Below, in pieces: positions 1 to 9,274 of a stretch of DNA of 64,000 nt. A program made the position numbers and the translations under genes. This DNA comes from Magnetococcales bacterium. GTDB taxonomy: Bacteria > Pseudomonadota > Magnetococcia > Magnetococcales > Magnetaquicoccaceae. The notes beneath the pieces were generated by a model. That model searched no databases, was not told the DNA's origin, and saw only the letters and a list, made by a program, of their open reading frames with translations. How positions within the stretch are numbered: the stretch's first letter is position 1; every line of letters starts with the position of its first letter. The stretch is from contig JAANAU010000005.1 in assembly GCA_011089965.1 (NCBI GenBank), forward strand, positions 62,001 to 126,000. Reading direction: 5' to 3'.

Positions 1-1359
1 GACGTGACACTCATGGACAAGGATGAGTTGGTCATCCTGTCGGCCCAGGACATCCGCTTTCTGGCCAACCCGTTGGTGCAAGGGGTATTGTTGGGCAAGA
101 ATCCCCGCCAGGAGTGCCAGGCCCTGCGTCATCTGTCGGACCTGATGTCCTCATCCGACGCCTTCCGCTTCTCCAGCGCCATCAATCTCTCTTTAAGCGA
201 ATTTGAACACGACAAAAGCTCGGCCAAAAAGGCGGCCGATAAAAACACCACCATGCTGGTGACCGAAGGGCCGACCTCACGCAAAAACGAATGCCCGCCC
301 ATTTTTGAACGCTACCCGGAACTGCTCCCCTATGCCTTGGAGAATGCCACCATTCTCACCGGGGAAGTGCGCACCCCGGGCGTGTTTCCGATATTGCCTG
401 GAACCCGGCTGGCATCGCTGGTGCAGAGCGGCGGAGGGGTCACCAAACGGGCAGACATGCGGCATGTGGAACTCTCCCGTTCACACCTCAACACCAGTCA
501 GGGTGCATCCACCTCCCGTTCCGTCATGGATTTCACCAAGAGTGCCTTGGAAGAGTTTGAGCTTACCCCTGGAGATGTGTTGCGCTTCAATCCGATCTTT
601 TCGGATCGGGAGATCGGTTATGTCCGTCTGGAAGGGGAGTTCATCCGCTCCGGACTCTACGACATCCGACGCAACGACAAGCTGTCCGACATCATGAGCC
701 GTGCCGGCGGCATCACCGAACATGCCTACCCGTTTGGCGCGATCTTCACCCGCACCTCCATTCAACGCACCCAGAAGGAAAACTTTGAACGGGTGGCGCG
801 GGAACTGGAGATGGGTCTGGCCGGTCTGGTCAACTCGACCAGCAAAGAGAAAGGCGATACCAACACCATCCTGGAAAATGCCAAAGGGATCATCACCTCC
901 CTGCGGGCCGTGCAACCGCTGGGACGCATGGTGGTTCAGGCCGATCCCGCACTTCTCAAGACACAACCCGAACTGGACATCTATCTGGAGGCCGGGGATC
1001 GGCTGTTCATGCCCAAACGCCCCAGCGAAATCACCGTGACCGGTGCCATACTCAACCCCGGATCATTTTTGTTTGTTGCCAACCACTCACCCATGGATTA
1101 TGTCAAATGGGCCGGCGGCTTCAAGGATAACGCCAACAAGGGGGACACCTTTGTCGTGCTGCCCGACGGCAAAGCCCAGGCCATGTGGAGCCTGGCCAAC
1201 TGGTGGGATCAAGAGTCGGCTGCACTGGTGCCGGGCAGCACGATTGTGGTCCCTCTGGATCCCAAACCGTTCGAGATCATGGGACCCATCAAGGACGTGA
1301 CGCAGATTTTGAGTCAATGGGCGATCACCATTGCCTCGCTGTCCGTGTTGAGCAAATAA
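1..1359 (+). CDS. SLBB-domain polysaccharide export protein, 3' part
   Basis: C-terminal part of an outer-membrane polysaccharide export (OPX/Wza-like) protein; the frame is open at the window edge, so the true start lies upstream. Three SLBB-type beta-grasp repeats are visible: about residues 115-160 (GEVRTPGVF, then a QSGGG turn), 208-250 (LEGEFIRSGLY, then SRAGGI) and 342-385 (VTGAILNPGSF, then WAGGF). The chain ends in a short hydrophobic segment. Such proteins form the periplasmic/outer-membrane channel for exported polysaccharide. It fits the envelope and exopolysaccharide genes in the window, although the XrtA-type cluster is some 17 kb away. It converges with the next gene with a 20 bp gap. 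The missing N-terminus would hold the signal peptide and Poly_export domain. Confidence 0.82.
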   Translation, partial: DVTLMDKDELVILSAQDIRFLANPLVQGVLLGKNPRQECQALRHLSDLMSSSDAFRFSSAINLSLSEFEHDKSSAKKAADKNTTMLVTEGPTSRKNECPPIFERYPELLPYALENATILTGEVRTPGVFPILPGTRLASLVQSGGGVTKRADMRHVELSRSHLNTSQGASTSRSVMDFTKSALEEFELTPGDVLRFNPIFSDREIGYVRLEGEFIRSGLYDIRRNDKLSDIMSRAGGITEHAYPFGAIFTRTSIQRTQKENFERVARELEMGLAGLVNSTSKEKGDTNTILENAKGIITSLRAVQPLGRMVVQADPALLKTQPELDIYLEAGDRLFMPKRPSEITVTGAILNPGSFLFVANHSPMDYVKWAGGFKDNANKGDTFVVLPDGKAQAMWSLANWWDQESAALVPGSTIVVPLDPKPFEIMGPIKDVTQILSQWAITIASLSVLSK

Positions 1360-1379
1360 CCGTTGATGCGCGGCACGGA

Positions 1380-1817
1380 TCACGCGGTGCGCGACGGCAA
1401 GGAGTTGGCCAACCGGCGATGCTCGACCATCAGACAGCGATCCTGGATGGCCAACAGGCCGCCCTGTCTGGCAATGGCCATGGAGTCGTCGTTGAGGATG
1501 CCGCTTTGCAACCAGAGACAATCCGCGCCAATGCGCACCGACTCCTCGGCCAGAGGCGGGGTCTCTTCCGCGCGTCGGAACAGATCCACGATGTCCACAT
1601 GAATCTCGCGCGGGATCTCCTCCAGAGAGGGGTAACAACGCTCTCCCAGAATCTCTTCGCCCATGGGCCGCACCGGAATGATGCGATATCCGGCCTGTTG
1701 CATGTACTCGGCCACCCGGTAAGATGCCCGATCCGGCTTGGGGGAGAGTCCCACCACGGCAATCACGCGCGCCCGGGTGAGCAGGGCGATCAACTCTTGA
1801 TCCGCAATGTCAGACAT
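1380..1817 (-). CDS. CoA-binding domain protein (YccU-like)
   Basis: 145-residue single-domain protein of the CoA_binding_2 (Rossmann-like) family. The N-terminal ARVIAVVGLSPKPDRAS segment, followed by VAEYMQQAGYRIIPVRP, matches the nucleotide-binding start of this family; the later LWLQSGILND and DRCLMVEHRR segments are also typical. Length agrees with E. coli YccU (about 137 residues). The cellular role of the family is poorly defined. It lies 36 bp downstream of the CBS-domain gene on the same strand and may be co-transcribed with it. Confidence 0.8.
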   Translation of the reverse strand: MSDIADQELIALLTRARVIAVVGLSPKPDRASYRVAEYMQQAGYRIIPVRPMGEEILGERCYPSLEEIPREIHVDIVDLFRRAEETPPLAEESVRIGADCLWLQSGILNDDSMAIARQGGLLAIQDRCLMVEHRRLANSLPSRTA

Positions 1818-1853
1818 GTCTGGTTCTTCCTTGTTGTGAGGGGTGATGAGAGA

Positions 1854-2984
1854 TCAATGACACGAGTCGCGACCCGTTTCGGGTGCGGCCATGGCCCAAA
1901 AGATCCGGTCCTCCCCAGCCGGAGTATGGACCAGTTTGAAACGGCAGGAGAGACAGACGCTGCTGCCGGAACCGGTACGCAAAGGCAGATTGATCTGGTT
2001 GATATGACCGCTGCTGGCCAACAACGTGGCAATGGCACCCCAGACTGCCGGATCCTGGGAGAGTGTTGTGACCGGACGTCCGACCCACTCCGCCGGATTG
2101 AGTTCCATGGCCCTGGCCCCCTTTTCATTGATGGCCAGGATGCGGTGGTCACCGTGCGGTTCAAACCAGATGGCCGGTTCGGCAATATCTTCGGGATTGA
2201 GGATCGCCTGTCGGGAGCGGGTGGAGTGGGCCACCTGCCGCAACAGATCGGTCTGGGTCAGAAGCCCGACCAGACGACCTGCTGCGGTCACGACCGGCAT
2301 GCGCCGGTGACCGGTACGGGTGAACAGATCCAAGGCTTCCAACAGATCCTGTTCGGGTTCAATGCTGGCCAAACGCGCCTGGGCCAGGGCTGCGGCTGTG
2401 GTGGCCGGATTCCACTGGGCCGAGATCCGGAAACGAAGCATATCCCCTTCGGTGATCATGCCGAGAAACTGTTCACCTGTCCGCACCAGCACACACCCCC
2501 GATGACGTTGCGCCATCTGGCGCGCAATGTCCCAAAAGGTCAAATCCGGCGCAATGGCCGGCAGATCCGCCGCAATCATGTCAGCCACCCGATAATGGGC
2601 CAACAGATTGGAACGGGGAAACGCCCGCAGGATCTGTTTCTCGGTGATGCCGCCCGAGAGCATCTCGTCTTCGTTCAGGACCGGAAAACGCCGGAAACGT
2701 CGCCGATAATAGATCTGCAACAGCTCCTGACACGGGGTGCTTTCGTGGACGATCTGGGGTACGGAGACCGGCAGGGAACCGATGCGCTCCTGTTCGGGCT
2801 GTATCCCCTGGATCATCCATTTGATACAATCATATTCGGTGATCAACCCGATGATCTCCATGTTTTCCAGAACCACGGCAAACCCGGCGGCCTCGCGGGT
2901 CATGCGGCGCATGGCGTCCAGCAAAGTGGCATGGGGGGCCAGAGTGACGACATTGGGAAACATGCAGTCGCGAACGAGTTTCAT
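1854..2984 (-). CDS. Four-CBS-domain protein with C-terminal PAS-like domain
   Basis: 376 residues from ATG at 2984, chosen because GAGG lies just upstream and because CBS homology begins at once (MKLVRDCMFPNVVTL). Four CBS units follow as two Bateman pairs: about residues 5-60, 75-135, 145-205 and 210-265 (segments GLITEYD, GGITEKQ, GMITEGD, GLLTQTD). The last roughly 100 residues look like a PAS fold (RILAINEKGARAMELNPAEWVGRP). CBS pairs usually bind adenine nucleotides. With no catalytic domain visible, a sensory or adaptor role is likely; the partner is unknown. It is divergent from kdsD with a 134 bp shared upstream region. Confidence 0.78.
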   Translation of the reverse strand: MKLVRDCMFPNVVTLAPHATLLDAMRRMTREAAGFAVVLENMEIIGLITEYDCIKWMIQGIQPEQERIGSLPVSVPQIVHESTPCQELLQIYYRRRFRRFPVLNEDEMLSGGITEKQILRAFPRSNLLAHYRVADMIAADLPAIAPDLTFWDIARQMAQRHRGCVLVRTGEQFLGMITEGDMLRFRISAQWNPATTAAALAQARLASIEPEQDLLEALDLFTRTGHRRMPVVTAAGRLVGLLTQTDLLRQVAHSTRSRQAILNPEDIAEPAIWFEPHGDHRILAINEKGARAMELNPAEWVGRPVTTLSQDPAVWGAIATLLASSGHINQINLPLRTGSGSSVCLSCRFKLVHTPAGEDRIFWAMAAPETGRDSCH

Positions 2985-3118
2985 GAACAACCTCACAACC
3001 CGGGAATGGCATGCGCAAGCGCAGATGGCCTGGATGGGATCGGATGGTATTATGCTCATGAATACGGCGGGTTGTCCCGGATTTTTTCAACGCCCACCCA
3101 CAACGGATGGAGAGTCTG

Positions 3119-4075
3119 ATGCTTGAACGGGCACGCCGGGTTCTGGCCATGGAAGCCGAGGCGATTATGGCCATGGCCAACCGTCTGGATGGACGCTTTG
3201 AACAGGCTGTGACCCTGTTGTTTGCCTGCCGGGGACGGATCGTCGTGACAGGGATCGGCAAATCGGGCATGATCGGACGCAAGATTGCCGCCACCCTGGC
3301 CAGTACCGGAGCGCCGGCCTTTTTTCTGCACCCGGCAGAAGGAAGCCATGGGGATCTGGGGATGGTGACCTGTCAGGATGTGATCCTGCTGCTCTCCAAC
3401 AGCGGAGAGACCGGGGAGGTGTTGGGCTTGTTGCCGGTATTCAAACGACTCGGCGTGCCGATGATCGCTCTGACCGGTCGATTGGACTCCACTTTGGGCC
3501 GCATGAGCGATGTGGTCCTCGATATCCGGGTGGAACGGGAGGCCTGTCCCATGGATCTGGCCCCCACAGACTCGACCACGGCTGCCCTGGCCATGGGAGA
3601 TGCCCTGGCAGTCTGTCTGCTGGAGAAACGGCAGTTTGGTCCGGAGCAGTTTGCACTCCTGCATCCGGGTGGATCGCTGGGACGCAAGCTGCTGGTGCGC
3701 GTGGCGGATCGGATGCATACCGGGGAGCGGATTCCGTGCGTGTCGGAAGAAGATTCCGTCCGGCAGGCGTTGTTCGAGATGACGGCCAAACGGTTCGGCA
3801 TGACCGGTGTCCTGGATGACCGGGGTCGTCTGAGCGGTGTGTTGACCGATGGGGATCTGCGCCGCCTTTTGGAACAGGATGCCAATCCACTGGAGCGGCG
3901 GGTTGGCGAGGTCATGACACGCGCGCCCAAGGTGATCGCAGCCGACGCCTTGGCTGCAGAGGCTGCACGGATCATGGAACGATCCAAGATCACCGGTCTG
4001 TTCGTGGTCTCTTTGGAACGGACACCCATCGGCGTGATCCATCTGCATGATCTTCTGGAAGCGGGGTTGATGTGA
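3119..4075 (+). CDS. kdsD: Arabinose-5-phosphate isomerase (KpsF/GutQ/KdsD)
   Basis: Interconverts ribulose-5-phosphate and arabinose-5-phosphate, the first step of Kdo synthesis for LPS. About 318 residues, the usual length. The SIS domain (residues about 35-165) shows VVTGIGKSGMIGRKIAATL, EGSHGDLGM and LSNSGETGEV; two CBS domains follow (about 205-315). An ATG 12 bases upstream (3107) is in frame, but the GGAGAG it overlaps is better read as the ribosome binding site for the ATG at 3119. The stop overlaps the lptC GTG by 4 bp, so the gene is translationally coupled to LPS-export genes. The Kdo-8-phosphate phosphatase gene kdsC that often follows is absent here. Confidence 0.93.
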   Translation: MLERARRVLAMEAEAIMAMANRLDGRFEQAVTLLFACRGRIVVTGIGKSGMIGRKIAATLASTGAPAFFLHPAEGSHGDLGMVTCQDVILLLSNSGETGEVLGLLPVFKRLGVPMIALTGRLDSTLGRMSDVVLDIRVEREACPMDLAPTDSTTAALAMGDALAVCLLEKRQFGPEQFALLHPGGSLGRKLLVRVADRMHTGERIPCVSEEDSVRQALFEMTAKRFGMTGVLDDRGRLSGVLTDGDLRRLLEQDANPLERRVGEVMTRAPKVIAADALAAEAARIMERSKITGLFVVSLERTPIGVIHLHDLLEAGLM

Positions 4076-4698
4076 ATCGTTCTGGTTTGCACGCACAATC
4101 GGGCCTGAGCCGACCGGGCTGGATCCGTCGGCATGCCAAACATCTGTTTCTTGTGCTGTCATTCCTGGTGGTGGCCAGTGTATTCTGGTATCTGAAAAGA
4201 CCACACGGATTGATGGCTGGCAATGGAGGCGTGGCCGATCTGCTGGCAGGTCATGCGGGCGGTTTGATCACCGATCTGCATGTCACGCAGTTTGATCAGC
4301 AAAAAACCCGCTGGACCCTGGACGCCCCCAGCGCCCAACGTGGGGAAGAGAAACAGGTCATCATTCACCACCCGCGCCTGGAGTTGACCCTGGCAGGCCA
4401 GGAACCGGTGGTGATCACTGCCGAAGGGGGGGTGGTCGATGCCAGTACGGGCCGCATGGAGTTTACCGGGCGGGTCGAGGCTGGCGATCCGGCAACCGGA
4501 CGTTTGATGACGGAACAGTTGCGCTTTGATCCTGAAAAGAGGATCTTGTATACCGAACAGGCATTCCGGCTGGAACGGGAAAACATGCGCCTGGAAGGAC
4601 ATGGCTTGACCCTGGAGCAGGAGACACGGAAACTGAAGGTGGATCGTCACGTCAAGATGATTTTTCCTGAAGCCATATTGACAACGGAGCAACCATGA
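4072..4698 (+). CDS. lptC: LPS export system periplasmic bitopic protein LptC
   Basis: 208-residue protein with a basic N-terminus, one membrane segment (about residues 23-40, HLFLVLSFLVVASVFWYL) and a periplasmic beta-jellyroll-type domain (ITDLHVTQFDQQKTRWTLDAPSA; later FTGRVEA and LRFDPEKRILYT). LptC anchors in the inner membrane, receives LPS from LptBFG and hands it to LptA. The GTG start at 4072 sits in a GTGA overlap with the kdsD stop, and the 3' end overlaps lptA by 4 bp. Sequence conservation in this family is low, so the assignment leans partly on operon position. Confidence 0.85.
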   Translation: MNRSGLHAQSGLSRPGWIRRHAKHLFLVLSFLVVASVFWYLKRPHGLMAGNGGVADLLAGHAGGLITDLHVTQFDQQKTRWTLDAPSAQRGEEKQVIIHHPRLELTLAGQEPVVITAEGGVVDASTGRMEFTGRVEAGDPATGRLMTEQLRFDPEKRILYTEQAFRLERENMRLEGHGLTLEQETRKLKVDRHVKMIFPEAILTTEQP

Positions 4699-5513
4699 GA
4701 TCCAGAACATTGGCCGGTCGCTGGGTGCGTTGGATCGTGGGCGTGCTGGCAACCGTAAATGCGACCGCACAGGCCGGAGCACCGCTTTCCTTGTCGATCA
4801 CCTCAGACCGGCTGGAGATGGATGACCAGAACCAGATTGCCACCTTTACCGGTCATGTCCTGGCAGATGACGGACGGATGCGCCTGACCGCCAACCGGAT
4901 GACGGTACGTTATGACAAGAAGGCCAAAAACCATGCGGGCATACGGGATGTCAAAGCCGAAGGCGAGGTGGTGATCCAACAGGATCGGGATCGGGGAACT
5001 GCTGATGTGGTCTTTTATCAATTCGACAAACGTACCCTGGAACTGATGGGCCAGAACAGCGATGCCGTGGTGCGCCGGGGAGGCGATCAGCTCAGTGGCA
5101 AACGCATTCTGGTGACTCTGGACGAAGAACAAAAAATCAGCAAGGTCCAGGTGCAAGGCGGTGAAAATCGTCCGGTCACTGCCCGCATCACACCGTCCGG
5201 GATCATGCAACGGATGGAAAATCCCTTGCGGGAAGAGGATCCGACCCGGGTGAACCGGAAAGAGACGGTGCAGACACCCCCGGCATCCCCTCCTGCGGTG
5301 GAACGCACCGATCCAACCGGTGACAGCCCGGCTGTCCGCACGCCGGGCCAAAACAGTCCAACCCTGACTTTGCGTGAAGAGACCCAGGTGCGTGCCCCGG
5401 TGGCATCCCCCCCTGAAAGCGACGTTGCTGCCCAACCGGGCAACGAACGTGGTGCCATTCCGACACCCAAGCCCCGGCGTCGCACCACCTCTGCCATTGG
5501 TGGCCGACGGTGA
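4695..5513 (+). CDS. lptA: LPS transport periplasmic protein LptA with proline-rich tail
   Basis: 272 residues: signal peptide (about 1-28), then an OstA/LptA beta-jellyroll (about 30-165; ITSDRLEMDDQNQIATFTGHV, MRLTANRMTVRY). LptA forms the periplasmic filament that carries LPS between LptC and LptD. The last 100 or so residues are a Pro/Thr/Arg-rich tail (repeated ASPP, TPGQNSP, final PKPRRRTT), so the protein is longer than the usual 170-185 residues; the role of this tail is unknown. ATG overlaps the lptC stop and the gene ends in a GTGA overlap with lptB. Confidence 0.9.
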   Translation: MRSRTLAGRWVRWIVGVLATVNATAQAGAPLSLSITSDRLEMDDQNQIATFTGHVLADDGRMRLTANRMTVRYDKKAKNHAGIRDVKAEGEVVIQQDRDRGTADVVFYQFDKRTLELMGQNSDAVVRRGGDQLSGKRILVTLDEEQKISKVQVQGGENRPVTARITPSGIMQRMENPLREEDPTRVNRKETVQTPPASPPAVERTDPTGDSPAVRTPGQNSPTLTLREETQVRAPVASPPESDVAAQPGNERGAIPTPKPRRRTTSAIGGRR

Positions 5514-6247
5514 ACGCTTCACAGCCCGGGTGTCTGGAGGCCAGAGAGCTGGGCAAAAGCTATCAGGGACGCCCGGTGGTGAATGGCGTCAGTCTGGCGC
5601 TCTCTCCTGGAGAGATCGTGGGATTGCTCGGCCCCAATGGCGCGGGCAAATCCACCATGTTTTACATGTTCGTGGGTCTGGTGATGCCGGATACCGGTTC
5701 CATCTGGCTGGATGGCGTACCGATCACCGCTGAGCCGATCCATAAACGCGCCCGGGCTGGCATGGCCTATCTCCCGCAAGAGCCGTCGATCTTTCGTAAA
5801 ATGACGGTACGCGACAATATTCTGGCCATCCTGGAGACTCTGCCCCTGAGCCGCAGCGCACGGTTGGCGCGTCTGGAGCAACTGATGAGCGAATTGGGAG
5901 TGACCCATCTGGCGCGCGTCCAGGGGTATGCGCTCTCCGGTGGGGAACGACGACGGGTCGAAGTGGCCCGTGCCTTGGCCATCGAACCCCGTTATATTCT
6001 GCTGGATGAGCCGTTTGCTGGCGTTGATCCCTTGGCAGTGACCGATATTCAGGCGATCATCCGTCAATTGGCCCTGCGCGGCATTGGCATCTTGATTACA
6101 GATCACAATGTCCGGGAAACCCTGGGCATCTGCGATCTGGCCTGTATCATCGGTCAAGGCGCGGTGTTGGCCAAAGGGACACCGCAGGAAGTGATCCACG
6201 ATCAACAGGTACGCACTCTGTACCTTGGGCAAGATTTTCATCTGTAA
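5510..6247 (+). CDS. lptB: LPS export ABC transporter ATP-binding protein LptB
   Basis: 245-residue cytoplasmic ATPase that powers LPS extraction from the inner membrane with LptF and LptG, neither of which is in this window. Walker A GPNGAGKST (about residues 43-51), LPQEPSIFRKMTV after the Q-loop, signature ALSGGERRRVEVARAL, Walker B ILLDEPFAGVDP and a switch histidine in ITDHNVRETL. These match LptB closely. The GTG start overlaps the lptA stop by 4 bp. It is the last gene of the kdsD-lptCAB run before an intergenic repeat and rpoN. Confidence 0.95.
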   Translation: MNASQPGCLEARELGKSYQGRPVVNGVSLALSPGEIVGLLGPNGAGKSTMFYMFVGLVMPDTGSIWLDGVPITAEPIHKRARAGMAYLPQEPSIFRKMTVRDNILAILETLPLSRSARLARLEQLMSELGVTHLARVQGYALSGGERRRVEVARALAIEPRYILLDEPFAGVDPLAVTDIQAIIRQLALRGIGILITDHNVRETLGICDLACIIGQGAVLAKGTPQEVIHDQQVRTLYLGQDFHL

Positions 6248-6282
6248 GAGGCTGTCTGGTGATTCTTGAGCCGAGCATGAAT

Positions 6283-6457
6283 ATCCAATTATTGAAAGAA
6301 AAGAGGGGGTCTGGGGGATTCATCCCCAAGGGTTTTCATGTTTTCATGTTTAAAAAATAATTTATTGATATTTTTGTTAAAAATTTAAAAAATTTAAAGT
6401 CCCAGGGGTTTCACCCCTGGACCCCACCAGGGGGGTAACCCCCCTGGACCCCTGATA
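6283..6457 (+). repeat. Modular palindromic intergenic repeat, copy A
   Basis: Fills most of the lptB-rpoN gap. Left module (ATTGAAAGAAAAGAGGGGG then TCTGGGGGATTCATCCCC), an A/T-rich spacer of about 70 bp, then a right module with two inverted repeats, CCAGGGGTTTCACCCCTGG and CCAGGGGGGTAACCCCCCTGG. The same modules recur near 8.0, 12.0, 18.7, 21.9, 37.2, 47.6 and 56.6 kb. No coding potential is apparent. Confidence 0.85.
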
Positions 6458-6530
6458 ATGGTGTATTGACTCTCTACTGATCATATAAGAATCACCAAAC
6501 AGCCTCCAACAAAACAACCGGGACTCTCCG

Positions 6531-7997
6531 ATGGCGTATGGTCTGACTCAGGAACTGAAACTGCGCATGGGCATGCAACTGGTGATGACACCCCAGTTGC
6601 AAATGGCCATCCGTTTGTTGCAAATGTCGAGCCTGGATCTTGCTGAATATCTTCAGGAAGAGCTGGACAAAAACCCTTTGCTGGAACGGGAAGACAGCTC
6701 CTCTGGTACACTGGATGGCGAAGATCCAACCCTTCAGGAAAAGATCGCCAAAAGCGATGACCTGATGGATGCCGCTTCCCCCATCATGGAGACCAGTCTG
6801 TCCGATGATCTGCCGGTGGATGCGGACTGGTCGGATGTCTACTCTGGCGACAGCTATGGCGCAGCCCAGTTCGAGGGCACGGCCAGCAATGAAGCCCCAC
6901 CCCTGGAAAACACCCTGACCCGGGACAACAGCCTGTTTGACCATTTGACATGGCAGTTGGGGGTATCTGCTGTCAACAACCGTGAACGGGTCTTTGGCAT
7001 GGCCATCATCGATGCCATCGATGACAACGGCTATCTCTCGGTGGATCTGGCAATGCTGGCCGAAATGACCGGGGCTTCGCTCGACGAGATGGAAGATGCC
7101 TTGCTGCTGGTGCAATCCTTTGACCCGCCCGGCATTGCCGCACGCAATCTGGCCGAATGTCTGCTGTTGCAACTCAAGGCGCGCAAACTGGCCGTCTCCC
7201 CCTATACCGATCTGTTGGAACGATTGGAAGACCTGGGCCGACGCGACTACCGCAAACTGAAACGGCTCCTCAAACTTGATGACGATGAACTGGCCGACGC
7301 CGTTGACCTGATTCAATCCCTCAACCCCAAACCCGGTTTGGCCTTTGGCAGCGAACAGGCCAGCTATGTCATTCCCGATGTGTTCGTACGCAAACAAGAG
7401 GGCGAATGGATTGTCGAAGTCAATCCGGAAACCGTTCCGCGTCTGCGCATCAACCGCACCTATGAAAAGGCCATCAATGACCGCATGTCCGAGCAGGACA
7501 AACGGTTCCTGACCGAAAACGCCCGCTCTGCCCAGTGGTTGATCAAAAGCCTGGAGCAACGCTCCAGCACCATCTACCGGGTGGCTGAAAGCATTGTCCG
7601 CTTTCAAAAAGATTTTCTGGAGTATGGCCCGGAATATCTCAAACCTTTGATCCTTAAAGATGTTGCTGATGACATTGGCGTACATGAGTCCACAGCTTCG
7701 CGTGTGACCAGCAACAAATACATGCATACCAACCGGGGAATCTTTGAACTGAAGTTCTTTTTTTCCTCCTCTCTGGCCTCGGACAGCGGTGAGAATCACT
7801 CTTCGGAAGCGGTCAAGTTCAAGATCCGCAAACTGGTGGAAGGAGAGTCGCCACGGCGTCCCCTTTCCGATGAGAAATTGGCCAAGCTTTTGCAAGATCA
7901 GGGCATTGCCGTTGCCCGCCGCACTGTGGCCAAATATCGGGATGCTTTGAATATCCCCTCCTCCTCGCGACGCAAACGGCTGTCACCGGATAAATGA
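6531..7997 (+). CDS. rpoN: RNA polymerase sigma-54 factor
   Basis: 488-residue alternative sigma factor that recognises -24/-12 promoters and needs AAA+ activators. The N-terminal activator-interacting region is glutamine/leucine-rich (LVMTPQLQMAIRLLQMSSLD, residues about 18-37); an acidic region II follows, then the core-binding domain (about 120-310) and the DNA-binding domain (about 325-480). The C-terminal RpoN box appears as ARRTVAKYRD at about 462-471. Length is normal. Its place after lptB is the common proteobacterial arrangement, although hpf and ptsN, which often follow, are not present. Confidence 0.96.
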   Translation: MAYGLTQELKLRMGMQLVMTPQLQMAIRLLQMSSLDLAEYLQEELDKNPLLEREDSSSGTLDGEDPTLQEKIAKSDDLMDAASPIMETSLSDDLPVDADWSDVYSGDSYGAAQFEGTASNEAPPLENTLTRDNSLFDHLTWQLGVSAVNNRERVFGMAIIDAIDDNGYLSVDLAMLAEMTGASLDEMEDALLLVQSFDPPGIAARNLAECLLLQLKARKLAVSPYTDLLERLEDLGRRDYRKLKRLLKLDDDELADAVDLIQSLNPKPGLAFGSEQASYVIPDVFVRKQEGEWIVEVNPETVPRLRINRTYEKAINDRMSEQDKRFLTENARSAQWLIKSLEQRSSTIYRVAESIVRFQKDFLEYGPEYLKPLILKDVADDIGVHESTASRVTSNKYMHTNRGIFELKFFFSSSLASDSGENHSSEAVKFKIRKLVEGESPRRPLSDEKLAKLLQDQGIAVARRTVAKYRDALNIPSSSRRKRLSPDK

Positions 7998-8005
7998 CCC
8001 TTGCG

Positions 8006-8214
8006 ATCCAATTATTGAAAGAAAAGAGGGGGTCTGGGGGATTCATCCCCCAGGGTTTTAATGTTTTAGTCTTTTAATCTTTTATGTTTTAAACTAACCC
8101 ATTTTAGAATATGTCATTTGTTTTGTTTGGGCGTTACCCTTGGATCCCACCAGGGGCCATAGGCCCCTGGACCCCTTTGATATAAACAACGCATCCCGTA
8201 ACAGGTGCGATTTA
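8006..8214 (+). repeat. Modular palindromic intergenic repeat, copy B
   Basis: Occupies the rpoN-rapZ gap. Left module with a perfect stem CTGGGGGAT/ATCCCCCAG (2-base loop) followed by GGTTTT, then an A/T-rich spacer and the alternative right module (CCACCAGGGGCCATAGGCCCCTGG, ending near GCATCCCGTAACAGGTGCG). The left module could act as a terminator for rpoN; this is inference. Confidence 0.82.
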
Positions 8215-8239
8215 GAGTCGTGAACTCAAGGAAGCCCCC

Positions 8240-9139
8240 ATGCCCTTGACCAAAAAAATTCACCATTTGATCCTGGTGACCGGCCTTTCGGGATCCGGCA
8301 AATCCAGCGCCCTGAAATATCTGGAAGATCTGGGATATTTCTGGGTGGATAACCTGCCGTTTGAACTGATTCCGCAAACCGTGAAACACTATGCCACCGA
8401 ACAACTCAACCCGGTCAATCTGGCCATCGGCATCCATCTGCGCGCTCCGGCCAGCAGCGCATGCTTCCAGGATTGCCGTCAAAGACTCCACCAGTTGGCC
8501 CACCGCATCGACACCCTGTTTCTGGAAGCCGATGCCGATCTTTTGGTGCGACGCTACCGGGAGACCAGACGACGTCACCCCTTGGCCCAGGAATTGACGG
8601 TCAGCGAAGCAATCCAACGCGAAAGCCTGGAACTGGCACCCGTTCGTGCCAGTGCCGATATGATCATCGATACCACCACCCTCTCCGTCCCCCAACTCAA
8701 AGAACATCTCGATCAATCGTTCCACGCCAGCACCAACGCCGATCTGATGATCTTCATCCGCTCGTTCGGCTTCAAACACGGAGTCAATACCGACGCAGAC
8801 ATGGTGCTGGACGGACGTTTCCTCCTCAACCCCTTCTATGACCTGACCCTGCGTCATTTGACCGGTCAGGATGAACCGGTGATCCGCTTTCTGGAACAAG
8901 ATGGCGAAGCACAAGGATTCCTGGATCGTCTCGAATCGCTCTTTGAATATCTGATCCCACGTTACAAACAAGAAAAAAAACGTTATTTCACCATTGATAT
9001 CGGCTGCACCGGTGGTCAACATCGCTCCGTCTATCTGGTGGAACGGATGGCCGAACGGTTGACCCGTCTGGGCCATCGCGTGCGTGTGCGTCACCGCGAT
9101 CTGGATCACTCCCGGGAGTCTGGCTGCATTTCTGCATAA
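8240..9139 (+). CDS. rapZ: RNase adapter protein / P-loop nucleotide-binding protein RapZ
   Basis: 299 residues. N-terminal Walker A LVTGLSGSGKSSALK (about residues 11-25), LEDLGYFWVDNLPFEL, and the conserved C-terminal domain with SFGFKHG, DMVLDGRFLLNPF and IGCTGGQHRSVYLVERMAE. In E. coli RapZ delivers the small RNA GlmZ to RNase E and so controls glucosamine-6-phosphate synthase; in other bacteria the role is less clear. Its presence beside rpoN is typical. An RNase E gene lies 3 kb downstream on the other strand. Confidence 0.94.
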   Translation: MPLTKKIHHLILVTGLSGSGKSSALKYLEDLGYFWVDNLPFELIPQTVKHYATEQLNPVNLAIGIHLRAPASSACFQDCRQRLHQLAHRIDTLFLEADADLLVRRYRETRRRHPLAQELTVSEAIQRESLELAPVRASADMIIDTTTLSVPQLKEHLDQSFHASTNADLMIFIRSFGFKHGVNTDADMVLDGRFLLNPFYDLTLRHLTGQDEPVIRFLEQDGEAQGFLDRLESLFEYLIPRYKQEKKRYFTIDIGCTGGQHRSVYLVERMAERLTRLGHRVRVRHRDLDHSRESGCISA

Positions 9140-9274
9140 AGAATGCATTTTCCAGTTGTCCCTGCACCCAAAATTCGTTATTCTAAACATTTCGATAACC
9201 AGTCCACGCTGTTTGTACACTCTGGCGTGAAGGGCAAGGTTTCAATACCATACAAAATATTTGGAGAATATGGC

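Noticed and set aside
1185-3119. 644-codon plus-strand frame opposite the CoA-binding and CBS genes
   Set aside because: It lies antisense to two genes with clear protein families, and its product has no recognisable domain.
9143-9274. SAM or SAH riboswitch upstream of metK
   Set aside because: The 130 bp leader shows no SAM-II, SAM/SAH or SAH riboswitch motif that I can recognise, and the 27 bp metK-ahcY gap is too short for one. A covariance search would settle it.
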